A stretch of 10,001 nt of DNA from Zygnema cylindricum (lineage: Eukaryota > Streptophyta > Zygnematophyceae > Zygnematales > Zygnemataceae), in contig JBBHKE010001228.1 of the NCBI GenBank assembly GCA_037447655.1, forward strand, positions 40,105-50,105, read 5' to 3'. A program made the position numbers and the translations under genes. Under the pieces are notes generated by a model that saw only the letters and a program-made list of their open reading frames with translations, did no database searches and was not told the origin of the DNA. Positions 1-6,300 of the stretch are shown here, piece after piece (the stretch's first letter is position 1; each line of letters begins with the position of its first letter).

Positions 1-102
1 CTGACCATTTCTTTTTTTCTTTTGTCTTCTTTTCTTATTGTTTTTTCTTATTGTTTCTTGTTGTTTTTTTTTATTTCTTTCTTTTCTTTTTTTCTTTACC
101 AG

Positions 103-578
103 TCACATTTTCTCCTTCCTTCGGGAAAACTTCTCTTCTTTGTAAAGCTTACAAAAACCCGAAAGGGAATTCTCAAACTCCTTTATCGAGAGATCGAGCC
201 CCTACAACTCCTCTCGACTATCCCTCTCCCTCTCCCTCTCCCTCTCCTTCCCTTCCTCCTTCCCAAGAAAACGTTGACGAAAGCAATTCATCTTTCGATT
301 CCGAAAAAGAAATTGATTCCCAAGAAAACAAAACCGAATCGACGAATTCGAAAACAATACCTCCTCCGAAACTCCGTTCAAAAAAGTATCGAAACAATGT
401 TTTGTGGTTAATGGGACTCCGGTTGCAAATAAAGAAAGAAGTTGAGAAAGTTTTGAAAAGTGAGCTTTTGAGACGAGTTGTGGTAACTATGTTGTTATTG
501 GGAGTTAGTCGAATAGGACAATGTATTCTTCTTCCGGGATTTGATCGAGGATTGGTTCCGAATTCGAGGAGTCCGCAA
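103..578 (+). CDS. Exon 1: low-complexity insertion plus N-terminal helix
   Basis: The acceptor is TTTACCAG at 95-102; the exon enters with two bases of a split codon and reads open for 158 full codons. The first two thirds look disordered: a Ser-Pro run (YPSPSPSPSPSLPPSQ) from a CCCTCT microsatellite, then an acidic, Ser/Asn-rich stretch and a basic KLRSKKYR patch. The last third is helical and hydrophobic (VLWLMGLRLQIKKEVEKVLK, then LLRRVVVTMLLLGVSRIGQC). This could match the LMNFMYFQRNAIERF...SEAYLITLGKF part of CYFIP, but weakly. Two donors are possible, CAA|GTAGGT at 579 and GTAG|GTGAGA at 583; only the first is in phase with exon 2. The disordered insertion has no counterpart in the family that I recall and may be lineage-specific. 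Confidence 0.6.
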
Positions 579-3313
579 GTAGGTGAGAAAATTCGCTAAG
601 TTTTCGTTGAGTTTTCGCTAAGTTTTGTTAGGTTTTCTTTGAGTGTTTGTGAAGAAATCGTTTTTATGTTTTTGTTAAGAAATTTTGTTAAGTTTTTTCT
701 AAGTTGTGGTTAAGTTTGTGTTATTTTTTTGTTGAATTTCGTTAGATTTCGGTAAATTCTTGTCAATTTTCGCTCAACTCTTGTCAAACTTTGTTAAATT
801 CTCGTCAGAATTTGCTAATAATTTTGCTAAATTTCTGTGACACTTTGATAGATTTTATTAAATTCTGTTAAATTTAGAATTTTTACGAGATTCAGGTAAT
901 GAATTTTGTAAAATTTTGTGCCAGTTCTCTCTCTCTCACTCTCACTCTCTCTCTCTCGATAGGTGGAGGTTTTTCATACAGGCTTTTGTCTTTTAGTGGG
1001 TTCGCTCTCTCTCGCTCCCTCCTCTCTCTCTCTCTGCAGAAAGTGGGCTTTTTATTGCTTTCATTTTTTTCTTACATTTCAATTCTGTCTTTTTTGTTGT
1101 CTTTTTCGTTTTTATCCTGTTTCATTTTTGCCCCTTTTCATTTTTGTCCCTTTTCGTTTATTTGCCTTTTCATTTTTTTGTCTCTTTGTTTTTTTGTCCT
1201 TTTGTTTTTTATCTTTTTGTTTTTTTTTGTTTTTTCGTCTTTTGATCTTTTTTCTCTTTTTTGTTTTTATGTTTTTGTTTTATTGTCTTTTTGTGCAGGA
1301 TGATCCAGACGGTAAAAGGACAGTCCGATTTGTTTGGATTTAGTGAGTGCCAGCTGGCAGCTCTGGAAACTGCCACGTCAGCATTGGAAGATGCCATGCT
1401 GGGGGGAGGATTTTTTGAGGTGGTTGACTTTGACTTTTCCAAACTCTACTCTCTCCCTCTACACTCTCACCCTCTACTCTCTACTTCTACTCTTCTCCTT
1501 CTACTCTCTCCTACTCTCTCACTCTACCCTCTCCCTCTACTCTCTCCCCCTCTACTCTCTCTCCCTCTCCACTCTTTCTACTCTCTCCGTCTACTCTCTC
1601 CTTCTACTCTCTCTCCCTCTACTCTCTCTCCATCTACCCTCTCCCTCTAGTCTTTCTCCCTCTAGTCTTTCTCCCTCTACTCTCTCTCCCTCTTCTCTCT
1701 CTCTTCCTCTACTCTCTCCCTCTCCGTATTCCCCTACCTCCACTCTCTCTCCCTGTCGTTCTCGTGTTTTTTCTTTTTGCTTTTTCTCTCATTCTCTCCT
1801 CTCTCTCTCTCGATCTCTCTTCCTCTCTTTCTCATTCTCTTTCTCCCTTAGCTCTCAGTTTTTTCTACTTTCTCTATCTCACTTGCCCTATCTTTTTCCC
1901 TCGGTTTTTTTTTTCGTTTATTTCGCTCAACCTCTCTCTCTCTCTCCCCCCCACTCTCTCGGCCCCCCTCTCTCTTCCTCTCTCTCTCTTTCCCTCTTTC
2001 TCCTCCCGCTCTCTCCCCCTCCCCCTCTCTCTCCCCCTCTCCCCCTCTCTCCCCTCTCTCTCTCCTCCTCTCTCTCCCTCAATTTCTCCCCCTTTTCCCT
2101 CTCTCTCCCTCTCCCCCTCTCTCATGGTTTTTTCATCCATTGCCTTGTCAGAATTTACCCTTCGAATATTTATTTTTTTCCTTCCCTCTTTCTCTCCCCC
2201 CATTGATCATTTCGCCCTTCTCCCTCTCCCTCTCCCTCTCTCTTTCCCTCTCTGCCCCACTACTTGACTCTTCTTTCCCCTTCCCTCCTTTTCTGTATTT
2301 TTTTTTTCTTTTTTGCGGGCAGCGTTGCATTCAAGAAGATTTTTGCTCCGACCCCGAATTAACTTCCATTCGAAATAATCGATTTTTTGTCGACGAAATT
2401 TCTTTTTGTCTCAGAGAAAATATAATGCAAATAACTTCCCTTTTAGGTGATTTTTCTGTCCCTTCCCTTCTCTCCCCCCCCCTTTTTATATTCATTTATT
2501 TTTATATTTATTTTTGATTTCTTTTTGCCTCATAGGAGCGACTTCAAAGGACTTCGGAACTTTTTTTTTTGTGTGTTTCTTTTTTTATGTTTCTTTTTTT
2601 GTTCATCGTACACATTAAAAAAAAAAAACTAACAAAAAAAAAAAAAACATAAATTTGTTGCTTTGTTTTCTCTTTTTTTTTTTTTAATTAATTTTAGGTT
2701 TTTGGAAACAGGAACGGAAAAAGAACATCCGTACTATCGCATGGAACTTGCAAATTGCCTCTCTCTTTTTGTTTTTCTTTCATGGATTTTCTGTAAGTTT
2801 TTTCGTCCTTTAAAATTTGTCATTTTTTCTTGTGAGTTTGTCTTTTTCTGTGGTTGTCTTTTCTGTGGTTTGTCTATTTCTGTGATTTTGTCTTTTTCTG
2901 TGATTTTGTCTTCAGCAACCTTTTGCTGCTTGTCTTTTTTTCCATCCTCCATTTTTTGTCTTTTTCTATTTTCTGTTCTTAAAATTCATTTATAAAACTA
3001 GAACTTTTTGTTAACTCTCGAGAAATACTTGACTACAAAAAACTGCCAAATAATAATGTAAAACAATGTAATTTCCATAGTAATTTGTATACTCTAAAGA
3101 AATCTAGAAGTCCAAATTGGTTTGAAGTCTAAGAGAAAGGGAGGGAGAGAGAGAGAGGGGCAGAAGGAAATTTAGAAGTCCAATTTTACCTGAAGAACTT
3201 AAACTAACTCCTACAAATGTAACTTTGAACAAACTGTAAACAAATTTACTGTAAATTTACTGTAATTTACTGTTTTCTCTTTTTATTATTGTCTCTCTCT
3301 TTCGTGCGCTCAG

Positions 3314-3348
<35 letters not shown>

Positions 3349-6300
3349 TTCAGCCGATGGACTTGACAAAAAGGTTATTCTCCAAGCCTAAAATATCCAT
3401 TGTCGAGCTCCTCTTTTCCCTGTTTTCTGTCTCTCTTTTTACTAACTTTTAGATCTTCTATCTCCCTTTATGTCTCTCTCCCCTCTTTTTTTTCAGCCGA
3501 TGGTCTTGACAAAAAGGTTATTCTCCAAGCTTGGAATATCCATAGTCAATCTCCCCTCCTTCCCTTGTTTTCAGTTGTCACAATTCGTCCTCTTCCCTTT
3601 CTTCGAACTCACCTTCCTCCATGGTCTCTCGTCCCTCCTCATATTAAAGCCCCTCTAAACGAATCCATGGCGAATATGGATAAAGAATTTCTTACCTCGC
3701 TCGATGAAAGTCTTCCAAAGTGAGTTCACTAAATGACAAATTTTCTAGTAGAATTCTAGAGGAGAATTAAACATCGGGTGTTGGGAAAGTTAAGTAACAA
3801 CTATATATTGAACATTGCGAATTGTACATCAAACATTGTACACTGGACATTAGGTATTGTACATCGGAGATTGGATATTGAAAAAATGGAAGGTGGACGT
3901 TGGACTTTGAACATTGGGGTTGAGCATTGAAGATTGAACATTGAACATTGAACATCAAAGGCTTTTCATTGAACATTCAGAGATTGGAGATTGGAAATTG
4001 GAAATGGGAAATTGGAGATTGAATGTTAAACATCAGAAACTGAACATTAAACATTGAACATCAAATGCTGAACATTGAACATTCGGAGATTGGAAATTGG
4101 AAGTTAGAGATTGGAAATTGAATGTTAAACCTTGGAAATTGAACATTGAATATGAACATCAAAAGCTGAACATGGAACACTTGGGGATTAGAAATTGGAA
4201 ATTGGAAATTGAAAACTGAATGTTAAACATTAGAAATTGAACATTGAACATTGAATGTGAACATTGAGCATTGGGCATTAAACATCGGATATTGAACAAG
4301 CGTTACAGACATTCTACATTGAATACTAAGCGTTTAATTTAAACATTAACCATTGAATATCGAACATTAAACATTGAACATTAAACATTGAACACTAAAC
4401 ATTGAAGATTGAAAATTGAGTTAGACATTGGAAATTGGAACTTGAAGGCTGAGATTTGAAAAATGAACATTTAAAGTTGAACATTGAACATTGAGCACTG
4501 GATATTAAGCATCTGGACATTGGACATTGGAAATTCGACGTTAGACAAATTACAAATTTGTACGTTTTGACAGTGGACATTTATCATTTGGACATCGGAA
4601 ATTGGACATTGGACATTGGACTTCGAAGCTAAAAATTTTGCATTGAAATTTGAAAACCGAACATTGAGCTTAAGTTATTGGACATCGGACAAAACATTGA
4701 CATAGTAAATTGGAAACCATTGCATTATAAAAAACTAAAGGCATTTAGCAGTAGAATTGATTATAGTCAAACAACAATAGATCTTTAAAACTTTTTGTTT
4801 CACTTATATTTGTTCAAAAATCCTTCCTCGCTTATTTTGTTATTATTTACTTTATCTTTATGGCTCATTCTTTTATGTTCCTATAACTTTCGAGACATAT
4901 TTCTTTGTATGTTTTATCATGTTCTTTGCTATTTGACATGAACTTAGTGTTTTTCTTTAGATTTTCGACTTTTCTTTTGGGATTTTTTTGGATAAATCAC
5001 TTTCATTCAACTTAGTGTCCACCTTTCATTTTCAATCATGGCCCATTTTTTTTTCATTATGTTTTTTTTTTTTTCAAAAACAGAGTTACATAAAGGGAAA
5101 ATGGGGAACGCTTTTGATACAGAGAATTGAAAACCTTGCGACGAAAACTCAATTCTTGGCTTTCAGAAATGGATAGTTGTCTACCTCTCAAGGTAGTTTT
5201 ATAACCTTTTCCGTTTGTCATATTTAATTTTTTCATATTCATTTTTTGTCATATCCATATTTAACATAGCCTTTTTTATGTATTGCATTTTTGTCATATT
5301 CTGTATTTATCACAATCAATTTTATAAAATTCCTGCCCCGTTTTTTGCATATTGTAGTGTTAAAGTCCATTTTTTTTTCTTTGAAACATGTATTTTCTCA
5401 TTCAAAACATGCGCATATATTGGTAACCTTGGTCGGATTTTTTTTTTTTTATCTTTCTTTTTTAAATGTTGAGCTCGTCTTGTTTTGCCACGTATCACCA
5501 TTTACTTTGTCTTTTTGTGCTTTTGTCTCTTTCTGATTGGTTCAGGACGGGCCCATGGATTCAGTTCTTCGTGACCGCCTCAAACTCTTTGTTCAAGTGA
5601 GAGAGAGAGGGAAAGAGAGGGAGAGCGAGAGGGAGAGGGAGAGGGGAAAAGAGAGATGGAGAGCGAAAGAGAGAAAAATCGTACCCATGATTTAGTTTTC
5701 GTGATCGCCTCGAACTCTTTGTTCGAGTGAGAGAGGGGAAAAAAATGAGAGAGGGAAGGGAGGGGGAGAGGGAGACATAAGGGAGAGAGGAGAGAAAAAA
5801 CAGACCTATGGATTCAGCTCATCATGATCGACTCGAACTCGTTGTTCAAGTGAGACAGAGAGGGAGAGAGAGAGTGGGGGGAAGAGGGAAAAAAAGAGAG
5901 AGGGTGTAAGGGACAGGGAGGAAAAAACCATCTCGTGACCCCTTCGAACTCCTTGAGAGAGGGGAAGAGAGGGAAAGGGAGAGGGAGAGAGGGAGAAAGA
6001 GAAGAAGAGAGAGAGAGGGGGAGGAAGAGAAAAAAATCCATAACTTCGTAAATTGAACACTTTTAGTTTCAATAACTTCAAAGAAACTACACTATCCATG
6101 GCTATAAAAGTTAAACACTCTAATTTGAGGGAGAGCTTTTTTAAACCACAGTCAGAGATTAGTGTTCATAGCATAATTTAGTTAAATAGAGTTAATAAAT
6201 AGGACATAATGAGCCATGTGGCAAGATATAATTTATTGTCTTTATTCCTAATAACTTGTGAACCCAAATAATTCACTAACTTTAAGAGTTATGGGTGGTG

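Noticed and set aside
1334-2267. Long plus-strand frames rich in Ser, Leu and Pro, the longest 290 residues
   Set aside because: They cross a pyrimidine-only tract, where stop codons are scarce because purines are absent. Past the exon 3 bases they hold no non-repeat sequence.
2365-2420. PELTSIRNNRFFVDEI compared with the EDLTSIVELDGLLEI part of the CYFIP C-terminal half
   Set aside because: The short LTSI match would be out of order relative to the flanking exons; the ITSLL match to the N-terminal region fits the gene order.
2612-2650. A runs as the poly(A) tail of a processed retrocopy
   Set aside because: No target-site duplication or spliced cDNA-like sequence precedes them; they lie inside a short intron among other homopolymers.
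4988-5176. Open frame containing YIKGKWGTLLIQRIEN as an alternative exon
   Set aside because: It ends in TAG with no in-phase donor and cannot join exon 9; the overlapping frame from 5123 joins both neighbours exactly and matches the family.
5806-6099. Minus-strand frames of 75-97 residues, Ser/Leu/Pro-rich
   Set aside because: They are the complement of the GA-rich array and of decayed exon 9 copies.
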